This document shows, one piece after another, positions 32,627 to 42,862 of a DNA stretch of 64,000 bases (position 1 is the first letter of the stretch; each line of letters begins with the position of its first letter). The DNA is from Micrasema longulum. Taxonomy: Eukaryota > Arthropoda > Insecta > Trichoptera > Brachycentridae. Below the pieces are notes generated by a model, which saw nothing but the letters and a program-made list of their open reading frames with translations, made no database searches and was not told the DNA's origin. The stretch spans positions 186,001 to 250,000 of the forward strand of contig JAGVSM010001666.1 of the NCBI GenBank assembly GCA_022494885.1, written 5' to 3'. The translations under genes and the position numbers were made by a program.

Positions 32627-33223
32627 GTGGTTTTCAAGATTTATTATAGTAGTAGTAGTATGGGACGTTCAAGGTCATTCGGTGTGTACTTTTTTAATTT
32701 TTTTGACAAAAAAAGTTATCATATTTTGAAACTTAACAGGATCGGTGGACATAATGCCCTTAGCCCTCACGTGCCTAAGGGGGGTATCTGGGGTCCCCCA
32801 GGTAGCATATTTGACGAAAATCTATTCACAATATTAGACAGCATCAGTCGAAAGGTGGACTACACTTTTCCTAAATCCCAAATAAATTATATATCACGGG
32901 TACCGGTTCATAACTCTAAAGAGAAGTCAATAATAGTGAGTTTTATTAATCGATCTTTAAAGGAAGATTTCACATCAGCCGCTCGCGCCATGAAAAACTT
33001 ATCAGCTAACGATTTAGGCTTCCATTCGACCAATCGAATATATATAAACGACCATCTGACTCCGTTGACCAAGAAACTCCTTACGATGACCAAATCCAAG
33101 TTAAAGGATGAAAAGGGATATAAGTATATTTGGGTAAAATATGGCAAAATTCATGCAAGATTGAATGATACTTCGAGTGTCCACATTATAAACACTGAGG
33201 CCGATTTAAACAAGTTCGTTTAA
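32627..33223 (+). CDS. LINE ORF1 with baculovirus-FP-like domain
   Basis: This 198-codon ORF has a C-terminal half (about residues 90-198) that reads SKEKSIIVSFINRSLKEDF, YINDHLTPLTKKLLTMTKSK, KGYKYIWVKYGKIHARLND and INTEADLNKFV. That is the Baculo_FP-like domain known from the FP25K protein and from ORF1 of many lepidopteran LINEs, where it probably binds RNA. The first 40 residues look like read-through of upstream sequence, so the true start may have been lost. The usual N-terminal coiled coil or PHD-type region of such ORF1s is not seen, so it is probably 5'-truncated. Confidence 0.8.
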   Translation: MVFKIYYSSSSMGRSRSFGVYFFNFFDKKSYHILKLNRIGGHNALSPHVPKGGIWGPPGSIFDENLFTILDSISRKVDYTFPKSQINYISRVPVHNSKEKSIIVSFINRSLKEDFTSAARAMKNLSANDLGFHSTNRIYINDHLTPLTKKLLTMTKSKLKDEKGYKYIWVKYGKIHARLNDTSSVHIINTEADLNKFV

Positions 33224-33595
33224 TATGTTTATTATTATTTATATCGCTCGCATTTTCCTTATGTATTTTTTATGTACTCGCATTACTGTCAATGATTGTT
33301 TTGAATGTGTTTGTAACCCCTGTTTTCGAAAACAAACGCTCGCTTTATTATATTATTATATACTCATATGTTTACTTACAATTTAACTTTATTTATCTAC
33401 AACGCAAGTATCTACATCTTTATGTCTCTTTTATTCGCACATTTATTGCAAATTATATCCGCTCGCCCGCTCTAACACATTATATTTACTTTTTTCTGCC
33501 TAAACTACGTACCGGTAATCTTCGGAATCAATACTCGCATGTTTCTATTTTATTTTGTTTCATAATTATGTTAATTAATATTTACGATATTTCTT

Positions 33596-34954
33596 ATGGC
33601 TAACACCAACTTAAATATACTGTACCAGAATGTAAGGGGATTACGTTCTAAGACTACTATATTCCAACGTAATTTAAGCATATCTAGTTACGATATTATA
33701 GCTCTATCCAAAACGTGGATAAACGACAACATTTCCGATAGTGAACTATTTGACAGCCGCTATATGGTTTGGCGTCGCGATCGGGATTACACGGCAACGG
33801 GACAGTCGCGGGGCGGCGGTGTTCTCCTAGCGGTACGTAAAGAAATATCAGCTATTGCCCAGCCGACATTCAACTCCAGCGCTGAAGATCTGTGGCTAAC
33901 ACTATCTCTTAATCTCGCAGGTACCCGTACGCGCACCAAACTACACTTATGTGTTCTTTACCTATGTAAACAAAAATCAGGCAATTCCTTTTCCGACCAA
34001 TTGATAAATTTTTTCTCTAAGTTAAATATGACAATTTCTAATAACCCGCTTGACAAATATTTGATAATAGGTGATTTCAACTTGAGCGGTATTAAGTGGC
34101 TTTCAACTGATAATGTTTCATACTTGCCTTCTAATGCTCAAAGTCACGATGAGTACCTACTTATCGATGAATTGAATACACATAACTTGTCGCAATTTAA
34201 TGGAATTTTTAATAAACACGGACGGATCCTAGATTTGGTAATTTCTAATGACATTGTTAATGTTAGTGAATGTATGGACCCATTGGTACCTATTGACCCG
34301 CATCATAATGCTCTCTTCATTAATGCTCAATTTATTGAACTTACTTACCTGAAGCCTGCACCGCTAACTAAATATTTGTTTAATAAAGCAAACTTTGATT
34401 CAATAAATAGTACAATCTCTGACATCGACTGGCATACTGAATTCTCAATTAGATCATTTGACGAATCCGTAAACTTTTTTTACAATACTTTTACAAATCT
34501 GAGAGATAAATTTGTACCCGCTGTTAAGACTTTGAACAGTTCATATCCTATATGGTACTCCCCCGCGCTAGTAAAAGCAATTAAAGAAAAGGATAAATAC
34601 TTAAGAAAATATAAGACTTACGGCAATCACTCCAATCTAATAACTTTTAAATTATTACGTGATAGAATCAAACATCTTGAAAAGGATTGTCACGATTCTT
34701 ACATTGCATTCGTAGAAAAGTCCATCGAGGACTCACCTAAAAATTTCTGGTCGTATGTGAAGTCCAAATCCAAATCTAACTGTATTCCTAATAGTCTTGT
34801 ATTAGGTAATATGCGAGTAAACACTGGTATTGAAATTTGCAACGCATTTTCTGAATATTTTCACTCCACTTTTCTAAATCCAGCTAGTATCCAATCGAGA
34901 AATTCCACTCAATCCCTCATCTACCTCGTCTCATGTGTATACCTCAGATATTAA
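33596..34954 (+). pseudogene. LINE ORF2, endonuclease part
   Basis: This 452-codon ORF opens with an AP-endonuclease-like domain: NILYQNVRGLRSK (Asn motif), RGGGVLLAV, YLIIGDFNLSGIKW (D-x-N) and DPHHNALF (His motif). The metal-binding Glu in the usual SETW motif is Lys here (residue 39, ALSKTWI), which should abolish nicking. The spacer to the RT follows (residues about 300-450, WYSPALVKAIKEKDKYLRKY). The frame then shifts into the RT ORF at 34935. Confidence 0.88.
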
Positions 34955-36029
34955 TTCCATAGTGATTACCACAGACTATGTAAAAAATCTACTCTTAAAG
35001 CTAGATACATCCAAATCAGCTGGACCTGATCACCTTCCCGCATGTTTTCTCATAAATTCTGCTAGTACTATATGTGTACCAATCACTTTGCTATTCAAAA
35101 GATCTCTCAAAGAATGCACAATCCCACATATTTGGAAATCCGCTTTTATAACACCAGTCCACAAGAAAGGACCTAAAACCGATATTGTCAATTATAGACC
35201 AATTTCTAAACTGTGTATAGTGTCTAAGGTATTTGAAAGAATAATCTATAACCAACTATATTCCGCCATTAAAAACTCACTGAGTCCATCTCAACATGGC
35301 TTTCTAAAAGGGAGATCTACTGTTTCAAATTTAATCTTACTTAATGATTACCTTACTGATTCAATGGACGGTGGTCATCAGGTAGACGTTATTTACACCG
35401 ATTACAGTAAATGCTTCGACAGAATCGATCACAAATTACTATTAAAAAAATTAACTAAAATCGGTATTAGAGGTGACCTCTTCAGATGGTTTTCATCTTA
35501 TATAGACAAAAGGTCGCAAGCGGTAGTGGTTAATAATTTTATTTCTAGTTGGGTACGGGTCCCCAGCGGGGTGCCTCAAGGGTCTCTTCTGGGACCTTTG
35601 CTCTTCATAATTTTTGTTAACGATATTGATAAATGCTTTACCTCTTCGCGTTTGCTTTGTTTTGCTGACGACATGAAAATTTTTGCAACAATCAAGACCC
35701 CAGCTGACGTCTTTGATCTGCAGTCAGATCTCGACCGTCTAGAGGATTACTGCAACTCCAACTGCTTGGACCTTAATCCTTCTAAGTGTTCAGTTATTAC
35801 ATTTAGTCGCAAAGTAAAATTTTTACGTACTAACTATGTGCTTAAGGGTCAAAACCTCCAACCCTCATTATGTGTAAAGGATCTAGGTGTCTTCCATGAT
35901 AGTAAATTACTTTTCGACGCCCATGTTGACAGCATCATAAAAAGTCATCGCGTGCGCTTGGCTTTGTTATGCGTAGCTCTACGTCGTTCACTATGGCAAA
36001 GACACTTAAAATCCTTTACTGTACATTAG
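34935..36029 (+). pseudogene. LINE ORF2, reverse transcriptase part
   Basis: This 364-codon open frame continues ORF2 after a frameshift. Motifs: DTSKSAGPDHLPACFL, HKKGPKTDIVNYRPISKLCI, FLKGRSTVSNLILL, VIYTDYSKCFDRIDH (motif A Asp), SGVPQGSLLGPLLFIIFVND, FADDMKIF (motif C Asp pair), CLDLNPSKCSVITFSR and KDLGVFHDSKLLFDAHVDS. All catalytic residues are present. It loses frame again near 35960. Confidence 0.92.
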
Positions 36030-36475
36030 TGCGAAGCAACTTAGAATATGCATCACAAATATGGAATCGTATGTACAATGTGCAGATATCACGCATTGAA
36101 AATATTCAAAAAAAATTCGTAAAGTTCATGTGTTTCCGGTTGAAACTTGAGTTTAAATCTGACCAGTATATTCATATATGTAAAAAACATCACCTACTGC
36201 CTCTGCAAAAACGTCGTGAAATAGCGGATATAGTTTATTTACTTAAAATTGCCTCTGGTTCAATTGACTGTCCTGAACTACTTTGCAAACTTTCTATTAA
36301 TGTTCCTTCCAAAGTTTTAAGAAATAACCCTCTTCTTCACATACCTCTTGTTTCATCTAATTATAGGCAAAATTCATATTTATGGCGAACTTTTAATAAT
36401 TTTAATGTACTAAATAAATCATTTAAGGCGGTTCATCCAGCCAAACACAATTTCATTTTCGTTTTAAGACGGTAG
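35969..36475 (+). pseudogene. LINE ORF2, C-terminal part
   Basis: Continues ORF2 in a third frame: KILYCTLVRSNLEYASQIWN, RIENIQKKFVKFMCFRL, LPLQKRREIADIVYLLKIAS, then the stop. The same C-terminal arrangement is found at 59484-60461, which looks like a related family. Confidence 0.88.
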
Positions 36476-36809
36476 TGAGTTTTAAAAAGAGACAGCAATA
36501 TATTTGTCCGTGCGCGCGGGTGAGTCAAGCTTGGGTAAAGTTAAATACAGTATGCCCGCTAAGTACCCGCAAAAATGATATTTTTTTTACCTGCATGGTC
36601 ATGAATTTAAATTTGAGTTCCAATAGTTCCTTTTGAAAACTATAATTACTTTTGCAAGATAAATAATATGTATTATGTCACAGTACGGACTCACGGCTCA
36701 ATTTATTTATTATATTTGGATTATAAATTTGTACTCACCTATCATTTATTTTCGTATAAACTATTTTTTTTACATCGTTTTTGGTATATTATTTATTCCT
36801 TAGTCTTAA

Positions 36810-39327
36810 CCCTTACGCTGCTACGCAGTTTTTCAAGAATCTAATCAGAAATCTTATTATTCATACATTTTAAAAATATTTTATCGAATACGTTGTTTTC
36901 CAAACACACTACTGCTTTAAAAATTAATAGCAATTCCAAGAAAAATCTTCCATTTCATAAATATCTAATTCAAGCCCAGTGGAGTGAGCAAGATAGACGA
37001 TTCGTGCCGCAAATAGACAATTTTCGTACAGAGGTTGTAAACCCTTTCTTAATTGAAAATAAAAACAAACAAAACTGATCTCGTACAGCAATCTCAAGTT
37101 GCATTGTTTGAATAGTTATTATTGAAATGAAATAATAATGATAGTTTTTTGCTGATTGCGGGGCAAAGTGCTCTGTTATATATTATCAAACCTATCACTT
37201 CCATCAATGCATGCTAAACAAAAATTGTGTAAAATATATCTTGAAATTAGTTGCAACAGAGAGGGAAAACATTTTTGCCAAGGGAATATGGAAGTCTAGG
37301 CATTTACAGGACATATGATCTGTCATTGGCTGGTTTAAATGACCACTTTACACACTACAAAATATTCACTATTTTAGGGGTATGTTTACACATCCACATT
37401 CATGACTATTTTTACATTACCTCAACTCTTCCATCTGTTGACTTTTGCAAACTAAAAGAGCTGAAACCTTTATTGATGTCGGTGAGTTTCACCTGGATAA
37501 ATTATTTCACCTAGGTAATGCCTAAAAATACTTTAAATTTTTCATGCAAGTTATTTTAATCAACAATATTTCGAGTATGTCCAAATGTTTGTAGGGAGCT
37601 ATTTAGATTGAAACTTAAAAGTAACTGGTAAATGTACTAAGAAGTGATATTATTTCTTGGTAGATGTTATAATATAATTTTAATTTTAAAAATAATGTTT
37701 TTGTACAACTATCTCACTAATTGATATCTCTTCTAAGAAAAATATTCCGTTTCACTAATAGCTAGTTCACGCATAATGGATTGAGCGAGATAGACAACAG
37801 TTGCCGAAATTACAAACAGCTTAGGTAAATTACATATTTTTTACATTTAAATATATTTTGAATCTTACTTTGTTACTCTTACTAATAATTTTACTCTGCA
37901 AAGCGTCCTTTTTATTGTGAATAAATTTACAAAATATATCATTCAAAATGATAACTGATAGTCAAAGTGATAAAGAAATAATAGTACCTCACCGAGAAAC
38001 TCGGAGGCTTAGCAGCTAAACCTATTCCGAAAGTGAATTAGTAAATTACGATCATTTTTTAAGTGATAGTGATAATAATTTATAATATGACTCTTACGAA
38101 GAGCACGAAATCGAAGAAGCTTTTTCTAAAGTATTTTTGGATCAATATCGAGCTGATATACCTCATTTACGTTTTGTTTGTAGAATAGAGTTTGTATAGT
38201 AATAAAAACGTTTTGTTAGTAGAGTAATAATTACTACCTAATGAACAGCTAAAACATTTGAATTTCCCATTGCTGTGGGCACCCATTATAATAAATTAAC
38301 AAATGATTTTTTTAATATTCAAACGTCCTAATTGACAATCATTAGGTTCCATGGTAAATTATTTTTATGTTTTATGGCTCTTTAATTATTTGTTTATATT
38401 CTTAATTATGGGGTTTTCCGGTGATATAGGGACCTCACTAGATAAGAGTTATTATATTAAAAGTAAAATATTTAATTAGTTATTCATTACGGAAGTACAT
38501 CAATATTTTCTTAATTATTGGATCGGGTTTAATCGCGGGAAAAACACCGAATGCAATTATTTTCTTCAAATATCATATAAGTGATTAAAAAACTAACTAT
38601 TAACATTTATTTATTTTTCATTTGACTGTTTTTGCAATATAAAAAAGTTCACTGTTTCAGGTCCCAACTAGCTAGAAGTTTCCTGTGTTTAGTCGTTTCT
38701 CTTTTCTTAAAAGCACTGCGAATTTAAACATCATAAGTAAATTCATAATGAGGATGTTTAGTGGTTTAAAAAAAAATTGTTATTGGACAAAGCTTTTTTA
38801 ATTTTTATGTATCGTATTATCAGCGCTACGATCTTATAAATTTTTGTATTTCTGACATTAACCCGCGTGTGACGTCGCAAGTTCTCTTCCGCTTCTTCTC
38901 GGTTAGTTCTGTTAATTGGTCCATTGACGATTAGCAAACCGGAAATCTTCCACAATCCTCTTATCATTGGTTGATTCATATGAAAAAGTGACGTCATTCA
39001 ATATAGTTCGTTTTTATTTAAATATTTTTTATTCATTTCAAGAAACTTTGCTGTACAATTTAATGCTCAAATTTTAACCGCGCGTAAGAAAACATTTTTT
39101 GTGTTAAATTTTCCGTGGGGCTGAAATAGGTACGAAACTAAATGATAACCCGTCGAATAAGTAATTTGTATGTTTTGAAAATGTTTTATACCACTGACGT
39201 TTAAGTGCAACAAGCAGTTCCCGAATTCATTTACCCTTTTGGGGATTATGACGTCAGCATCAGTCTAGTTGGAACTTTATGATAGGGATTAACAACAACG
39301 ATATATCGTTGTTTAGCAGTATAAGGG
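36810..39327 (+). mobile_element. piggyBac-like element, copy 1 (2.5 kb, dead)
   Basis: TTAA at 36806-36809 and 39328-39331 flanks ends CCCTTACGCTGCTACGCAG and, inverted, CCCTTATACTGCTAAACAAC. A TTAA target with CCC termini is the piggyBac hallmark. A short acidic coding relic near 37970-38220 (SDKEIIVPHRETRRL, SESELVNYDHFLSDSD, YEEHEIEEAFSKVFLDQY, with stops) is compatible with a piggyBac transposase N-terminus. A foldback-repeat piece (37225-37620) sits inside. Copy 2 is at 8232-9789 and a fragment at 4560-4920. Confidence 0.85.
37225..37620 (+). repeat. Foldback-repeat family copy inside piggyBac-like element
   Basis: It contains GGGAATATGGAAGTCTAGGC, ATTTACAGGACATATGATCT, GTCATTGGCTGGTTTAAATG, AAAAGAGCTGAAACCTTTAT and, at the right, CAACAATATTTCGAGTATGT CCAAATG. 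A matching edge also occurs in piggyBac copy 2 (9345-9385), so insertion may predate the split of these copies, or this is part of the family's own structure. Confidence 0.65.
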
Positions 39328-39331
39328 TTAA

Positions 39332-40640
39332 GTAATGATCCGTTTTTTTTTGTTAACAAAAACATAATTTTTTTATTGAATTAAAAATGTTTTATACTGT
39401 TATCTATGATATATTTCAAAACAAAATTTTTTTGAATTTTTTTCAAAGTTTCATAGTACGTTCATATTGCTAATTGCTCACCTATGATCCGTTTTGCAAG
39501 AAAAAATGATATTTTTATTAAATAAAAAAATGGTTACAAAAACGTGTTTTATTATTATATGAAACAATAGTGAAAGAACATATTTTTAACATAAATGTTT
39601 ACATTATTAATTTTTTTGATAGTACAGTCTTTGTTCATTTTTCATCTCAAAATGTACATTTACATTTATTTTTAAACAAAGTATTTTAATGTAAATAAAA
39701 CAATTCATAAAAGCACAGCTTCCATATAAATACACTGAAGATTTAATAACTAAACATATTTAACATATTCTGCAATAAACATAGACACAATTATATTTTG
39801 TCACAGGGAAGACACCGTTTCAGAGACTGCTGCGAGATATTGCATAGATTTATATACTATTAGGTGTATTGTCCAGATGTTAATTGAAATATTTGTTTAT
39901 GTAATATATATATTCATTGATGAGTAGGTACTCAGGTACTTTTTTGTAATTAAATTGCTAAAAATTAAATAAATATATATATATAACTAAAACTAAAAAT
40001 GGTTAATATTCAAATATTTCATTTAAGTAGGTACCTAGGTACTTGTTTATGGTTGAATTCCAAAACCAAATAAATATTTTTTCAAATATGGCATTTTTTT
40101 TGCAAACGTCAAACTCCGGTCGACTCATCAACAAAGAGGTGTACTTATGTAGGAATACAATTTTTAAAAATGTATTGAATTTAATATTATTTTAGTATTA
40201 CCAAAATCTAATACAAATAAATAAATGGGTGAAAATTATAAAGAATTTAAGGAAAGAATCTGATTGAGATCCACAACAAGCAAAGGTTGTTTGTAAACAT
40301 TCAAAAACAAACTATTTTATACACAAAAAACAACATCTTTCCATTTTTTTGCAAATGCATTCTCCTCGAATGTAACCCTGGTAGATCAATGAATAAAACA
40401 TTTATGCTCCTAACTTCTTTTTTACATATTCGATTGAAGATTTTTATATCTACGAACACGCGCAGCGCAAAGATCTATATTTCTCTGAAAACCGCACGTA
40501 AATTGGTTAAGATAAGTACGGTGACATCAAACGTACAGAGGAATTATAACTATATAAAAATATTGTTCAACGATGTGCATACTTTTACTTTCCATTACGT
40601 TGTATCCCAACTCAACATAGGGCTCGCCTCATAGACTTAG
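39332..40640. repeat. AT-rich DNA and family Y copy 4
   Basis: Family Y words lie at 40060-40510 (TTGCAAACGTCAAACTCC, TAGTATTACCAAAATC, GGAATTTAAGG-like, GCAAAGATCTATATTTCTCT). The preceding 39332-39950 is simple AT-rich DNA. ORFs are spurious. Confidence 0.5.
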
Positions 40641-41990
40641 GGAAATATATGTATTTGTGTGAATGAATAAATTCAAAATAAAATTTAATATCACAAATGA
40701 AAATTGTCAAGATTTAAAATTCGTGAGTAGGTAGACAGGTAACCGTATTCAACTTAATAATTTAAGATTAATTTATTCAGTCCTTAACAAATGACATCTT
40801 GTCCAAATAGGATTCATACGAATCAAATTAGGCTTTCTAAAAATAAAAAGTATAAAATAAGTAAAGTAAAATATTGTATAAAACAAAATAATGAGGTAAA
40901 AGAGCAGATCTGTAGAGCCCATACGAACAAACATCATTCCAGGATTATCAATTACGAAGTTAGCTTTAGTTTACAACAAAACAATCGGCCGTAGACACTC
41001 AGGTCAAGAATTGCAAGCGCAAACCGAAACCGTCCGTTACACGTTTGTTGTTAAACCTAAGCTTGTGTCATTCGTAAACGATCGAATCATTATGATTCTA
41101 TCATTTACAAGTATCGAATGATCGAATAAATTATTCGAAAATATTGGATTCTCAAAACGATTGGATTCTCAAAAAGATTGGATTTTCAAAAAGAACGAAT
41201 ATAGATATCGATTGAAACTTTGATCTACGGACTACTATGGCAAGTGATAAGCGAGACAGTGAATAAGAAAACATATGTATTAAAGCTAGACAAAAAGTTT
41301 AGTATGGAGTATTCAATTTTTAGAAAGGCTACCTGTAAAAAATTCCAACTTCATTCTAAGACTAGTTTCTTCGCTACTAAGAGCGACAGATCGTGGATCA
41401 CCTTGCTGTCATGATGGATCTAGTAAATATTAAAATCGGTCCAGCTTTTTAGCACAACTCCGTTAGTGATTCAATCTTTCCATACACAGTACAAAGTGAT
41501 ATAACCAATTGACTCGCATTTTTGGAACCTATCTTTTCAAACGAACGAATGACACGCGACACTACAGTTTATTTTACGATTCAATCTAAAAATGATCGAG
41601 TGATAGGATCAATTGATTCGATCATTTTGGAACCAATCTTTGATTGATTCGAATCTTTAACGAATGAATGACAACTTAACCAATAATTTGAAACGCTTTT
41701 GTTTTATGCAATACAGCGAAATGCCATCTGGCGCCTTATTACTCTTAAAAGTACATAGTTGTCAAGATTGGCAAGATGCTATTATAAACACAAATTTCTT
41801 TTACTGGAATTCCTTTTGATGCAATCAATGTCGTATTTTCCTCTACTTCTTTTGACTTCACGCAGTCTCTACTCGTCTACTCTTTAAGTCCATCTTTGGT
41901 TTATTAGTCTGGCAAAATGTCCCGCAAATGACTAGCTTAATACAGTACAAGTAATAATTTATTATATGAGAAGGGGTTGGTAAGGTCAAT
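40641..41990. other. Intergenic, short tandem repeat
   Basis: No gene seen. At 41143-41196 a unit of about 18 bp (ATTGGATTCTCAAAACG) is repeated three times with small changes. The surroundings (41060-41130, 41570-41660) are rich in GATCGAATC-like words in both orientations. Confidence 0.5.
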
Positions 41991-42610
41991 GTAGCTGACT
42001 CGCTACCGGCGAGTTAGCAGGTCCACCACTTTCACTAGGTCGTCCCTTCCACTGGTTGGAAGGTAGCGGAAGCCGAAAAACGAGGCACACACTGGTTTTC
42101 ACTGGCAGCGGGAACCGAAGGGCGAAGCACACACTGGTTTCCTTGGCAGCGAAAAGCCGAATTGACTCTTAATCCTGAAAAGGACTTTTAATTCTAAAAG
42201 AAAGCGCCGTGGTCGCGATCAATGAGTCCAGTAGTCGAATCCAAGGGCAGGCGAAAGTCTTGTTGAGTAGTCGGTATCGGTGGAGGGTAGAGCGGGAGAT
42301 GATTCAAACACAAACAGTAGAATGAGACTGATTTATAAAATGGCGCTGCAGCCTTTTATACACAAAAAATATGCGTGTCTTACGCCAGCCGGCCAATGGC
42401 TGGCGGGAGTTAACTGACCAATCCCGTCGCGAGAGAGATAGCGCGCCGTTCTATCTGTCACCCGACCGCATTAGGATGCAGACCGCGAGGTAAGAAACAT
42501 GCGCAGGACAAAGAAAATATTATTATGAACTATTATTATGACGCGGCGATATTTTTATTAAATTCGAATAATACCCCTAATTCTATTGGCATCGGTATAA
42601 CAATGACCAC
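41990..42610 (-). mobile_element. Probable solo LTR or LTR fragment
   Basis: A 0.6 kb GC-richer island has internal short repeats (GGCACACACTGGTTT and GCACACACTGGTTTCC). On the minus strand it has a textbook arthropod core promoter: TATAAAAGG at 42360-42352 and initiator TCAGTC with A at 42329, spacing 31. A CATTGTTATACCGATGCCAA start near 42605 would fit a TGT LTR end. No internal coding region or second LTR is seen, and the borders and target duplication are not fixed. Confidence 0.5.
42329..42360 (-). promoter_or_regulatory. TATA box plus arthropod initiator
   Basis: TATAAAAGG and TCAGTC are separated so that the initiator A is 31 bases downstream of the first T. It points to lower coordinates, away from the NB-ARC/ankyrin ORF's 3' end. 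It is most likely the promoter of the LTR-like element. Confidence 0.55.
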
Positions 42611-42862
42611 CCCCGAAGGTAGCAAATAAAGTCTGTATTGAGGAGGTAGTATTTTGCATTACAGTATACCGAGGTTTCTATTATGGCTAGTTATTTTAAA
42701 GGCCCCAGGAAGAGCCGCTGAGTTTTCCTGACATCTGTAACAATAATAACGTGGCTATTTGTCAGTGGAAGATCTAATAAAAATACATCTGAATGCTTAT
42801 GGTCAAACTCAAGAAAATCTTGTTAGAAAGCTAGGTAAACAAACAAAAAATGGTTTGGTTAA

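Larger units (their letters stand above)
32627..36480 (+). mobile_element. Near full-length Jockey-like LINE
   Basis: An ORF1 and an ORF2 (endonuclease plus reverse transcriptase) lie in order on one strand within 3.9 kb. ORF2 is broken by two frameshifts (near 34935-34954 and 35960-36030). The AT-rich 3' UTR after 36475 has no clear end or target duplication. It is the most complete LINE in the window. Confidence 0.88.
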
